A stretch of DNA of 57,182 nucleotides from Lentisphaerota bacterium. Its GTDB lineage: Bacteria > Verrucomicrobiota > Lentisphaeria > Victivallales > Victivallaceae. A model generated the notes under the pieces. It was not told where the DNA came from, did no database searches, and worked only from the letters and a program-made list of their open reading frames with translations. Shown here in pieces: positions 1 through 7,126 of this stretch. Position 1 is the first letter of the stretch. The number at the start of each line of letters is the position of its first letter. Both the position numbers and the translations under genes were made by a program. The DNA is taken from assembly GCA_015061805.1 (NCBI GenBank), contig SUVV01000016.1, positions 1 to 57,182 on the forward strand, read 5' to 3'.

Positions 1-125
1 AAAAATGGCTTCCGCCTTCGCCAAGGCTGCGGCGGACAAGCCGGCACCTGGGCTGCCTTCGCTGCGCTCACGCACAACGCTTTTGCGTTGTCGAACCACC
101 CCGGTGGGGAATTTGGTTATTTTTT
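1..125 (-). other. tRNA-like fragment interrupted by palindromes
   Basis: Read on the minus strand, this stretch contains pieces of the tRNA-Asn 3' half in the right order: the terminal AGCCA, a 14-base exact match to the T-stem and acceptor region (CCGGCACCTGGGCT on the plus strand, about 41-54), and a T-loop CGAACCA (about 92-98). About 30 bases separate the first two pieces and contain the inverted repeat TCCGCC/GGCGGA. About 37 bases separate the last two and contain the perfect stem ACAACGC-TTTT-GCGTTGT (74-91). No anticodon arm follows. It looks like a broken third tRNA-Asn copy invaded by small palindromic elements, or an attachment-site remnant. The match to the neighbouring tRNAs is visible; the mechanism is inferred. 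Confidence 0.45.
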
Positions 126-186
126 GCTGACACAAAAAATGCAGATTGAATTCTCAATCTGCCGAGCCTGCGGTTTGTCACCATTT
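126..186. repeat. Composite palindrome
   Basis: A perfect 9-bp stem GCAGATTGA-ATTC-TCAATCTGC lies at 141-162. It is enclosed by the looser inverted pair TGACACAAA (128-136) and TTTGTCA (174-180). It resembles the other chains of short palindromes in this window. No gene is visible here. Confidence 0.5.
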
Positions 187-200
187 TTTATAAATAAAAA

Positions 201-277
201 TGGCTCCGGCACCTGGGCTCGAACCAGGAACCAAGTGGTTAACAGCCACCTACTCTACCATTGAGCTATGCCGGAGC
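201..277 (-). tRNA. tRNA-Asn (GTT)
   Basis: The reverse complement is a complete 77-base tRNA including an encoded CCA. The acceptor arm starts GCTCCGGC and pairs with GCCGGAGC, the anticodon loop reads CTGTTAA with anticodon GTT (asparagine), and the T-arm is CCTGG-TTCGAGC-CCAGG. It is identical over its full length to the copy at 332-408, 54 bases away. Confidence 0.97.
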
Positions 278-331
278 GAAGACACTTTTTCAAGTCTATG
301 CCAAGACCGTTACAACCGGAACATTAAAGAA

Positions 332-408
332 TGGCTCCGGCACCTGGGCTCGAACCAGGAACCAAGTGGTTAACAGCCACCTACTCTACCATTGAGCTAT
401 GCCGGAGC
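332..408 (-). tRNA. tRNA-Asn (GTT), second copy
   Basis: Identical in all 77 bases to the tRNA at 201-277, with anticodon GTT and an encoded CCA end. The flanks of the two copies differ, so the duplicated unit is the tRNA itself and not a larger block. As the upstream copy on the minus strand it may share a transcript with the other. Confidence 0.97.
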
Positions 409-541
409 GTTGTAACATTGCTTAATATACCTCTAATCTTCGCTCTTGTCAATACCTCAACTCAAAAAAAATGGATTTTTTCAATACAAATCCCGAATGT
501 TTTGATAAAACCGGAGGTTTTTAATGACTTTACCGGCATAT

Positions 542-570
542 TTGACAAAATCTCCCGACAATGGTATATT
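542..570 (+). promoter_or_regulatory. Sigma-70-type promoter of the first metallophosphoesterase
   Basis: TTGACA (542-547), 17 bases, TATATT (565-570), placed about 40 bases before the start at 612. This is a near-consensus housekeeping promoter, with a predicted transcript start near 577. Confidence 0.75.
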
Positions 571-611
571 AAAATAATTCAACCCTATCCCAAACAAAGG
601 AGATGTTTTTT

Positions 612-1673
612 ATGAAAAGCAGATTTTTATTTCTGCTCCTGTCGCTGTTCTTGCTGGGCTGCGGAAAATTCACTTACGCCGCTGACACTTATCAGGTCAT
701 GGTGCTGGGCGATTTGCACTATGACGGTATGGCTTATCACAAAATCCCGGCTGCCACCCCGAACCGCGCCAAAGAACGCGTGCGCAACTGCACAATGTGG
801 GAAAAAGCAACTCCTGAACTGCTGACCCTCGCCGCTAAACAGATGAATAATGATATACCATTTGTCATTCAAGTCGGCGACTTCGTTCAGGGTGACTGCG
901 AAACCGTCGAACTTCAGGAAAAAATGATCACTGACGGTTTCGACAAAGTCAAAACTTATTTCCCCAACCACAAGCTTCTGCCTGTTCGCGGCAATCACGA
1001 CATCCGCATGTTCAAAGGCAACAGCGGCGCCCCGACCGTCAACGCCTTCTTCCCGCGTATCGCCAAAGAACTCGGCGTGCCAAAAATCAACGGCACCTAT
1101 ACCGTCCGTCACGACAAAGACCTCTACATCTTCTTTGACGGTTTCCTCCGCAAAAAAGAAAGCCTCAAATCTCTGCAAAAAGCGCTCGCGGATAATCCCA
1201 ATGTCCGTTACACCTTCTTTATCACCCACCTCCCCGTATTGAACTGCAGCATCGGCAATCCGTCATGGCTGGTAAAGGATTTCAAAGCTGTCCGTCAACT
1301 TCTGCTTGAACGCAACGCGATCATCATCGCCGCCCATACCCACGTCCCCTCTCTGGTTCAGGCAAAACGCGACGGCAAACAACTTACCCAGGTCATCGTC
1401 AGCAGCGTAGGCAAAGACTGGTCTCCGGAAATCGCTCCCGGAACCGCAATCAACGGCTTCGACACCTTCTGCAAGCGTATCGGAACCAAAAAACTCGAAA
1501 ACAAACGCCACAAACCCTTTTTTGATGACATGAAGACCTTCGAAATCCCGGTCTTTGAACTCTACAAAAACTGCACCGGTTTCGCAAAACTCAATGTCGC
1601 CGACAGCGGCGTTTCCATTGAATACTACACCAACGCTTCCGGAAAACCCACGTTGGTGAAAAAACTGCGCTGA
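612..1673 (+). CDS. Calcineurin-like metallophosphoesterase lipoprotein
   Basis: Predicted 353-residue dinuclear metallophosphoesterase. The N-terminus is a short charged and hydrophobic signal ending in the lipobox LLGC, so it should be lipid-anchored outside the inner membrane. The family's metal-binding motifs appear in order: GDLHYDG, GDFVQGD, GNHD, a later HLP and AAHTHVP. The start at 612 is preferred over the ATG at 603 because AAAGGAG at 596-602 sits nine bases before it. The substrate cannot be read from the sequence. A clear paralogue with the same layout lies on the minus strand at 31499-32599, and both genes are followed by a family A hairpin repeat. It is transcribed alone from the promoter at 542-570. 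Confidence 0.85.
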   Translation: MKSRFLFLLLSLFLLGCGKFTYAADTYQVMVLGDLHYDGMAYHKIPAATPNRAKERVRNCTMWEKATPELLTLAAKQMNNDIPFVIQVGDFVQGDCETVELQEKMITDGFDKVKTYFPNHKLLPVRGNHDIRMFKGNSGAPTVNAFFPRIAKELGVPKINGTYTVRHDKDLYIFFDGFLRKKESLKSLQKALADNPNVRYTFFITHLPVLNCSIGNPSWLVKDFKAVRQLLLERNAIIIAAHTHVPSLVQAKRDGKQLTQVIVSSVGKDWSPEIAPGTAINGFDTFCKRIGTKKLENKRHKPFFDDMKTFEIPVFELYKNCTGFAKLNVADSGVSIEYYTNASGKPTLVKKLR

Positions 1674-1689
1674 TACCGGGAGATAACAT

Positions 1690-1800
1690 TTTGGGGGAAG
1701 GGAAAAACTTTTTTTCACGAGAAAAAAAGTTTTTCCCTTCCCCCAAACCCCCATCCTTTTTCAAAAAAAGCGAGGTATGTTTGCTCCCGTCGGTCGCAAA
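1690..1800 (+). repeat. Family A hairpin repeat, copy 1
   Basis: A very long near-perfect hairpin occupies 1690-1747: a G-rich/A-rich arm, the loop CACG, then the complementary pyrimidine arm. It is followed by a C-rich tail, a short TTTTTCAAAAAAAGCG segment and TTTGCTCCCGTCGGTCGC. It starts 17 bases after the stop codon of the preceding gene. Copies at 10343, 31381 (inverted), 30476 (inverted), 51749 and 57121 share the same modules. It may serve as a 3' end processing or termination structure. Confidence 0.85.
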
Positions 1801-1815
1801 ACAGGAAACATAAAT

Positions 1816-1941
1816 TTATCATGTCCTTACTCGCGTAAGCGAGCGCTTCATGTTTGCCGCAGGCAAACGCTTCACATTGCGAAGCAATGCTTCACGCAGG
1901 ATTTATCCTGCTCTTCACGTTGGTTTGCATCGCAAACCAAC
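1816..1941 (+). repeat. Family B hairpin string, copy 1
   Basis: Five consecutive short palindromes are joined by CTTCA(C/T) spacers: CTCGC-GTAA-GCGAG, GTTTGCC-GCA-GGCAAAC, CATTGC-GAA-GCAATG, GCAGGAT-TT-ATCCTGC (a two-base loop) and a GTTGGTTTG stem. The unit is repeated almost exactly at 1954-2079 with a period of 138 bases. No convincing coding content. Confidence 0.85.
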
Positions 1942-1953
1942 AAGACTATAAAC

Positions 1954-2079
1954 TTATCATGTCCTTACTCGCGCAAGCGAGCGCTTCATGTTTGCCAAAG
2001 GCAAACGCTTCACATTGCGAAGCAATGCTTCACGCAGGATTTATCCTGCGCTTCACGTTGGTTTGCATCGCAAACCAAC
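1954..2079 (+). repeat. Family B hairpin string, copy 2 (tandem)
   Basis: Tandem duplicate of 1816-1941 with a handful of substitutions, most in loops (for example GTAA to GCAA in the first hairpin and GCA to AAA in the second). It ends exactly at the stop codon of the minus-strand lipoprotein gene. Confidence 0.85.
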
Positions 2080-2832
2080 TCAAAACACCGGGGGAAGAAA
2101 TTCCAGCTGATTAATCACCGGGTCAAGTTCATAACTAATGACTTCAACAACCTGTTTCAGACCGTTCTGGCGGGTTTCGGTCACCTTGGGAATCATCACC
2201 CCGTTGTAAAGACCATAACTTTTGATTCTGGAATCGTACTCCAGATGACCGACGCCGAGTTTCATCCGTCCGCTCATCCGGCGCAGCAGAAAATCGGAAG
2301 CATCCACATATATATTGAAAGTATTCTCATTGTTTCCGACACACTTCAAAAGGTAAAACTCTCCATCATCATTGGAACAACGGAAAATCTCCACCTTTTT
2401 GAAAATATTACGATAGCCGAATGCAGGAATTGCCAATTTGGACAACGTGAGCAACTGCTGGAGTTTTTCGCCTTCGATATTCCGGAGTTTTTTGCTGGCG
2501 GTATCTGCCAGCCACGCTTTACTGCCATTGGAACAGATGATCTGCACCGGTTCATTATCCTGCAGTGTAGTTATCCGGAACTTGTCCGGCAGAACCATTT
2601 TGGTTTCAACCATGTTTTCGATATCATCATCCAGAAACTGCGGAGTCTTGATCGTCTGACGGAAAATAAAACTCTTGCTTTTCCGGTAATTTCCACTGGC
2701 GTCGACCTTTGCCGCCATTTTGCTTTCCAACTCCTCCACGGTCAGATCAGAAACCGTCAGCACATCACTGGAAGCGCATCCGCTCATAATCAATACACAA
2801 AAAAGTCCGGCAAGATAACAAAACATTTTCAT
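2080..2832 (-). CDS. LolA-like lipoprotein
   Basis: About 250 residues with a type II signal ending in IMSGC, so a predicted lipoprotein. The body resembles the LolA/LolB-like lipoprotein-sorting superfamily fold: repeated amphipathic beta strands, a central PDKFRI...NGSKAW stretch, a later NIYVDASDFLLRRM hairpin and a final YDSRIKSYGLYNGVMIPK stretch typical of that group. Residue-level homology is not certain. The start is set at the second Met (2832); the first Met at 2838 is two codons upstream. It lies 89 bases downstream of the zinc peptidase gene and may belong to the same transcript, although AT-rich promoter-like sequence lies between. Its stop codon abuts the family B repeat array. 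A role in lipid or lipoprotein handling in the periplasm is inferred. Confidence 0.6.
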   Translation of the reverse strand: MKMFCYLAGLFCVLIMSGCASSDVLTVSDLTVEELESKMAAKVDASGNYRKSKSFIFRQTIKTPQFLDDDIENMVETKMVLPDKFRITTLQDNEPVQIICSNGSKAWLADTASKKLRNIEGEKLQQLLTLSKLAIPAFGYRNIFKKVEIFRCSNDDGEFYLLKCVGNNENTFNIYVDASDFLLRRMSGRMKLGVGHLEYDSRIKSYGLYNGVMIPKVTETRQNGLKQVVEVISYELDPVINQLEFLPPVF

Positions 2833-2921
2833 AAACAATTTTCTCCATGCTGTTTTTCAGTAATATAATATAGTGCACGCTGACGAAAAAGCCAGTCCGA
2901 AGTGAAAATTAAACTGATTTT

Positions 2922-3677
2922 TCACTGTCCGGCAGAATCATTTTTGAAAATATTCTGCCAGAACTGACTGCCCAGCAAATTATTTTTACTGGTGATACGC
3001 ACAATGAATTCCATCTTTTTCCGCAAGACCGGACTTTTGGCAGTACGCCTGAGAAAGCCTTGTTTTTCACTTATCATAAAGGCAAAAGTTTCTGCCCGGT
3101 CCTCTTTTTCATTGCTCATGGCGTAGCGGGAAACGAAATCATCATCAAATGTTCCATCCTGCAAATTTTTCGCTTTACGCTTACGTTTGACACTACTGAC
3201 CTTTTCTGCGTAAAAATCACTTCCGGTATAGACGAACTTTTTATTGTTGAGCCGGGTCCATTTCCGGTCTTTCGGACGGGGATCAAAAATATGGAACAAC
3301 TCATGATAAACGGTTTTGTCTGAAAAGTTGACATTCAAAAAAATCGAATCTGCTCTGGCAATACCGCCAGCCGGAACATTGTTCAAGGTCAAATCATTCA
3401 GAAAAGTCACATATTTCAATCCGGAACGTTTGATAAAATTTGCCGGCAATTGATCAAGCACGGCGAAAAAGCGTTCTGCCGCTCTTTTTACCACATCCTC
3501 TGACGGCAAACGGCCGCCGATATGATCAACATGCGGTCTGGTCTGCCGAACCACAATGCTGTGGTTATTATATCTTCTGGACTCAAACTTACTTTTTTTG
3601 ACTTCGTTACCTGCCCGAAGCACCGGCAGGCAAATCACCCCGGACAGAAAAATCAACATCAACGTTTTTTTGATCAT
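2922..3677 (-). CDS. Secreted zinc metallopeptidase-like protein
   Basis: A 251-residue protein with a cleavable signal peptide (hydrophobic stretch ending near VLRAG). The zinc-binding signature is HELFH inside YHELFHIFD, and a downstream EDRAETFAF segment provides a likely third glutamate ligand, as in gluzincin-type putative peptidases. No wider family is recognised. The start is the ATG at 3677, with GGAG eight bases upstream; the in-frame TTG at 3683 overlaps the stop of the GH36-like gene and is less likely. It follows that gene with two bases between stop and start, so translation is probably coupled. The periplasmic location is inferred from the signal peptide. Confidence 0.65.
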   Translation of the reverse strand: MIKKTLMLIFLSGVICLPVLRAGNEVKKSKFESRRYNNHSIVVRQTRPHVDHIGGRLPSEDVVKRAAERFFAVLDQLPANFIKRSGLKYVTFLNDLTLNNVPAGGIARADSIFLNVNFSDKTVYHELFHIFDPRPKDRKWTRLNNKKFVYTGSDFYAEKVSSVKRKRKAKNLQDGTFDDDFVSRYAMSNEKEDRAETFAFMISEKQGFLRRTAKSPVLRKKMEFIVRITSKNNLLGSQFWQNIFKNDSAGQ

Positions 3678-3679
3678 TT

Positions 3680-5512
3680 TCAATACTCCAACAACAGACA
3701 GCTATGCGGGGCAAGGACGATCTCTTTCGGAACATTGATCGTTTTGGCGCGCCAGAAATCGACCGCTTTTTCCGGAACTCCGGTGACATCAAGCCGGAAT
3801 TCCTGTGCTTCATCCAGCCAGTTCACCACCAGCACCCTGCCCCCTTTGGAGAGTTTCTGCTGCCAGAGCGAAGGCATATTTGCACTGAAAAGATCAAGCG
3901 GCAAAGCCGCCTCGCCCGCTTCGGCACTCACCACTTTGCGGGCGAGTTCCAACCCGGACTCATTGAGCAAAGGCAGATTGTCAGAAAGGTTGATCGCTCC
4001 GCCGGACATCAACGCTATCGAGAGAAGCACCTCAAGTTCACACTCTTTCGCCGAAGCAAAGGTCTTGCTGTAAAGTTCTTTCCATTCCGAATCAGGCTGA
4101 CAGAAAACCAGACAGGGCTGCAGAGTTTCTCCGGCATCGCTGGTTTCAACACCCCGGCACAATGCGAAATCGGGGTCATTCACCCACAACTTTTTATTCA
4201 TCCAGAAACGGTATGCCACATTCACGGCATTTATTTTTGTCCCCTCCCAAGTCGCGTGGATATCACTGCCGACCCGCGCTGCATCAACATAACTGTTGCC
4301 GCACATAAATGGGTAGTTGCAGCCGAGGATCGCCGCTCTGCCCGCTACACCGTCATTGACCGCCTGCATCAGATGGCGCACAATATGACTGCGGGGAACA
4401 CTCTTATCCGAAAATTGTGCTGCCGCCAGAGTTGAAGAGAGAAAATCCAACTTAAAGTAACCGAATCCCTCATTCACCAGCCGGTCAAACAGTTCGCGCA
4501 GGAACTTCCGGCTTTTTTCCACCGTCGGATCAAGGATAAATCCGTAACGGCGCATACACTGAAATGCCAGACAGGGCTGACCGCCCTCGGAACATGCCAG
4601 CATATCGTAATCCAATTGAGCGATCCGGGCGTGAGGTTCAACGGCGGAGGGAGCCACCCACACCCCCGGAGTGAATCCCATTTTGCGGATTTCAGAAGCC
4701 AGCGCTTTCATTCCGGATGGAAAAAAGTGATTGGCATGCCATTCTCCGTAACAATACTGCCAGCCGTCATCGACGATGATCCGCTTCACATGCTTGGAAA
4801 GCACCGGATCTTTGGCAATGAACTCCGCATTTTTCAGCACCTCTTTTTCGCTGACCGTCCAGCGGTAGTAATCCCAACTGTTCCAGCCGTTTTCCGGCGC
4901 GGAGAACTCTTTTTTGACTTCGGCATTTTCATCGGCATAGTGCCGGAGCATTTCAAAAGGAGCGCCGTATTCGAAGGTGGTTTCCGGGAATGTGATATCG
5001 GTCAGAGCGCAATGGTCGATATTATACACCACATCCAGATCGACCGTTTTGCCGTAAATCCGGCCGCGGAAATCCGCCATCTGCGACAAGCCGAGCGGAT
5101 GACTCAGCATCAACGATTTGCCGTCACTGCTGAAAATGCAGTTGTAGAAACATTCAAATTCATTTGCGCCTTCCCCGGAAACTGTGTCGGGAGTGTATAT
5201 CGAACACTGCCCCATACTCATACCGCCGCAGACCAGATGGGTAAGCGGCAGAGCCCGGCACTGCATCAGAATAAATTCAAGGTGGCGTACCGGAGAGAGA
5301 AGTTTCACTCCGGCAGCCAAACGCACCCGGTCATTCTGCCGGGAAACTGATAACACCCAAACGCCGAGAGGATTTTCAGCGGTGAAACATCCAGGTTCCG
5401 CTCCGGCGCGCCATTGGATATCATAACGCTGTCCGTCGGCTTCGACCGAAGAGGAAGCATCTTCAAAATCCCAGAGACCGAACTTCAATCCCTCAAACGG
5501 AGTTGAAATCAT
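3680..5512 (-). CDS. GH36-like alpha-galactosidase family protein
   Basis: A 610-residue clan GH-D-type glycoside hydrolase. An N-terminal beta domain (about residues 1-205) precedes a TIM barrel that opens with ENGWNSWDYY (about 207-216). The barrel carries VDDGWQ (about 248-252), the nucleophile region YFKLDFL (Asp about 356) and a probable acid/base Asp in ARVGSD (about 417). These positions fit melibiase/raffinose-synthase-like enzymes that hydrolyse terminal alpha-galactosides. There is no signal peptide, so the protein should be cytoplasmic and act on imported oligosaccharides. The start has GGAG eight bases upstream, overlapping the end of the slipin gene. It sits in a run nfeD, slipin, this gene, zinc peptidase. 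The substrate is not certain from sequence. Confidence 0.75.
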   Translation of the reverse strand: MISTPFEGLKFGLWDFEDASSSVEADGQRYDIQWRAGAEPGCFTAENPLGVWVLSVSRQNDRVRLAAGVKLLSPVRHLEFILMQCRALPLTHLVCGGMSMGQCSIYTPDTVSGEGANEFECFYNCIFSSDGKSLMLSHPLGLSQMADFRGRIYGKTVDLDVVYNIDHCALTDITFPETTFEYGAPFEMLRHYADENAEVKKEFSAPENGWNSWDYYRWTVSEKEVLKNAEFIAKDPVLSKHVKRIIVDDGWQYCYGEWHANHFFPSGMKALASEIRKMGFTPGVWVAPSAVEPHARIAQLDYDMLACSEGGQPCLAFQCMRRYGFILDPTVEKSRKFLRELFDRLVNEGFGYFKLDFLSSTLAAAQFSDKSVPRSHIVRHLMQAVNDGVAGRAAILGCNYPFMCGNSYVDAARVGSDIHATWEGTKINAVNVAYRFWMNKKLWVNDPDFALCRGVETSDAGETLQPCLVFCQPDSEWKELYSKTFASAKECELEVLLSIALMSGGAINLSDNLPLLNESGLELARKVVSAEAGEAALPLDLFSANMPSLWQQKLSKGGRVLVVNWLDEAQEFRLDVTGVPEKAVDFWRAKTINVPKEIVLAPHSCLLLEY

Positions 5513-5515
5513 CAG

Positions 5516-6436
5516 TTATTCTCCTTTGGAAGTTTCAATGACCTTGGATGCCGCCTTGATGAATCCGGCGACATTGGAAAGATCTCCGGGGATGATCATG
5601 GTATTGTTTTCTTTGGCGAGTTTGCCGAATTCAGCAATATACTTTTCGGCAAGCTGCAGATTTACCGCATCACTTCCGCCTTCACAGCGGATGGCGGTGG
5701 CGATGGTGGCGATACCGTTGGCGGTCGCTTCGGCAACCAGACGGATCTCTTCGGCGCGGCCCTGTGCTTCGTTGATACGCTTCTGCTTTTCACCTTCGGA
5801 ATGGGCGATCGCTTCACACTTTTCGCCCTCGGCGCGGTTGATACGGGACTGGCGTTCACCCTCGGATTCAGCGATAAGTGCGCGTTTTTCGCGTTCAGCG
5901 CGCATCTGCTTTTCCATAGCATCGAGAACCGAAAGCGGCGGCTTGATGGTTTTGATCTCGTAACGGGTGACTTTCACGCCCCACGGATCGGAAGCCTTGT
6001 CCACTTCGGCGCAGATGGCGGCATTGATGGTGCCGCGTTCTTCAAAGGTTCGGTCGAGTTCAAGTTTGCCGATCTCCGAACGCAAGGTGGTCTGCGCCAG
6101 CTGCGAACAGGCAAAAAGATAATCGGAAATACCGTAACTCGCCTTGATCGGGTCGACCACCTGCAAATAGAGCAGACCGTCGACTTCAACGATGATATTA
6201 TCTTTGGTAACACATTGCTGGGGCGGCACATCGATCGCCATTTCCTTGAGGTCGCGGCGATAAGAGACCCGGTCGACAAAGGGCATAAGGATGTGCAGTC
6301 CGGCACTCAAGGTGGCATGATACTTGCCCAGACGTTCCACGATCCACGCCTGTTTCTGGGGGACAATGCGAGCGGTCTTGAAAAGAACCACCATAACCGC
6401 AAAAACAATTACTGCAACAGTGACAAGTTGAACCAT
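5516..6436 (-). CDS. SPFH/Band 7 protein (QmcA/paraslipin type)
   Basis: A 306-residue membrane-anchored slipin. One N-terminal transmembrane helix (about residues 4-20) is followed by the Band 7 domain, with RIVPQKQAWIVERLGKY at its start, then a long Ala/Glu/Arg-rich coiled coil with repeated AEGE/SEGE motifs (about 180-240) and a C-terminal tail. Family members form large rings or caps on the inner membrane that organise membrane domains and protease complexes. The gene directly follows nfeD (26-base gap), the conserved slipin-NfeD pairing, which supports the call. Confidence 0.9.
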   Translation of the reverse strand: MVQLVTVAVIVFAVMVVLFKTARIVPQKQAWIVERLGKYHATLSAGLHILMPFVDRVSYRRDLKEMAIDVPPQQCVTKDNIIVEVDGLLYLQVVDPIKASYGISDYLFACSQLAQTTLRSEIGKLELDRTFEERGTINAAICAEVDKASDPWGVKVTRYEIKTIKPPLSVLDAMEKQMRAEREKRALIAESEGERQSRINRAEGEKCEAIAHSEGEKQKRINEAQGRAEEIRLVAEATANGIATIATAIRCEGGSDAVNLQLAEKYIAEFGKLAKENNTMIIPGDLSNVAGFIKAASKVIETSKGE

Positions 6437-6462
6437 TTTTTAACTCCTTCCTCTAAAAATTA

Positions 6463-6897
6463 TCACTTCATCTTACGCACATTGAGCGTAAGATTATTTC
6501 TTGAAATCACCACGCAGACAGCGCCGGCTTCAATGTTCTCATCGGCGGAAGCGCTCCAGAGCGAACCGCGAAAATCGACCTTTCCGGGAATTCCGGGAGC
6601 GATCGCTTCTGAACAAACACAATTTTCTCCGGCGATACCGTCATTGTCGATATCCGAATCCGCACCCGACTCACTGCCCCGGAAAATATCCGGCATAAAG
6701 CGGCGGCATCCGATCAGCAGCAGAACTCCGATAATTGCGAACAACAGCAGCTGCCACGCAAAGGTCAGCGCCGGGAACACCCACAGCACCCCTCCGACAA
6801 TCAAAGCGGCTCCTCCGAAAAAGCATATCACAAAACCGGGGATAACAAATTCGGCAAGGATCAGAATTATTCCGGCGATAAACCAAATCCAGTTCAT
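6463..6897 (-). CDS. NfeD-like membrane protein
   Basis: A 144-residue short NfeD: several transmembrane helices in the first 80 residues, then a soluble OB-fold-like C-terminal domain (IPGKVDFRGSLWSASADENI, then a GAVCVV strand). The start at 6897 has AAAGGAG nine bases upstream; the longer open frame to 7053 lacks coding character in its extension. NfeD proteins partner with slipins and influence membrane organisation. The adjacent downstream slipin gene is in the expected order. Confidence 0.88.
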   Translation of the reverse strand: MNWIWFIAGIILILAEFVIPGFVICFFGGAALIVGGVLWVFPALTFAWQLLLFAIIGVLLLIGCRRFMPDIFRGSESGADSDIDNDGIAGENCVCSEAIAPGIPGKVDFRGSLWSASADENIEAGAVCVVISRNNLTLNVRKMK

Positions 6898-7059
6898 AAA
6901 GCGACTCCTTTCTGGTAAAATTTTTGCACATGAGGGAAAATACCACAGAGAAAGATATTTTTCAATAGCAAAACCGAACATTTTTTCAAAAATACCGCCG
7001 CACTCCAGTTCGCATGCCAAGCCTGCGCGATTTAATTGCACCAAGATCGGCAAATCCGA

Positions 7060-7088
7060 TTGAAAAAGATGAGTTTATGTGATATATT
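7060..7088 (+). promoter_or_regulatory. Promoter of typA
   Basis: TTGAAA (7060-7065), 17 bases, TATATT (7083-7088). The predicted transcript start is near 7095, about 32 bases before the typA start. Confidence 0.65.
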
Positions 7089-7126
7089 ATCAGGATAACA
7101 TTTTCAAATATACGGAAAACAGAATT

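Noticed and set aside
331-615. Open frame of 94 codons across the second tRNA gene
   Set aside because: It runs through the tRNA and the promoter of the next gene and has no family resemblance or ribosome-binding site.
1816-2079. CRISPR array suspicion for the regularly spaced short palindromes
   Set aside because: The hairpins differ from each other and no constant repeat with unique spacers exists; there are no cas genes in the window.
1777-2868. 363-codon frame through the family B repeats and opposite the LolA-like gene
   Set aside because: The first third is repeat sequence translated twice and the rest is antisense to a real gene.
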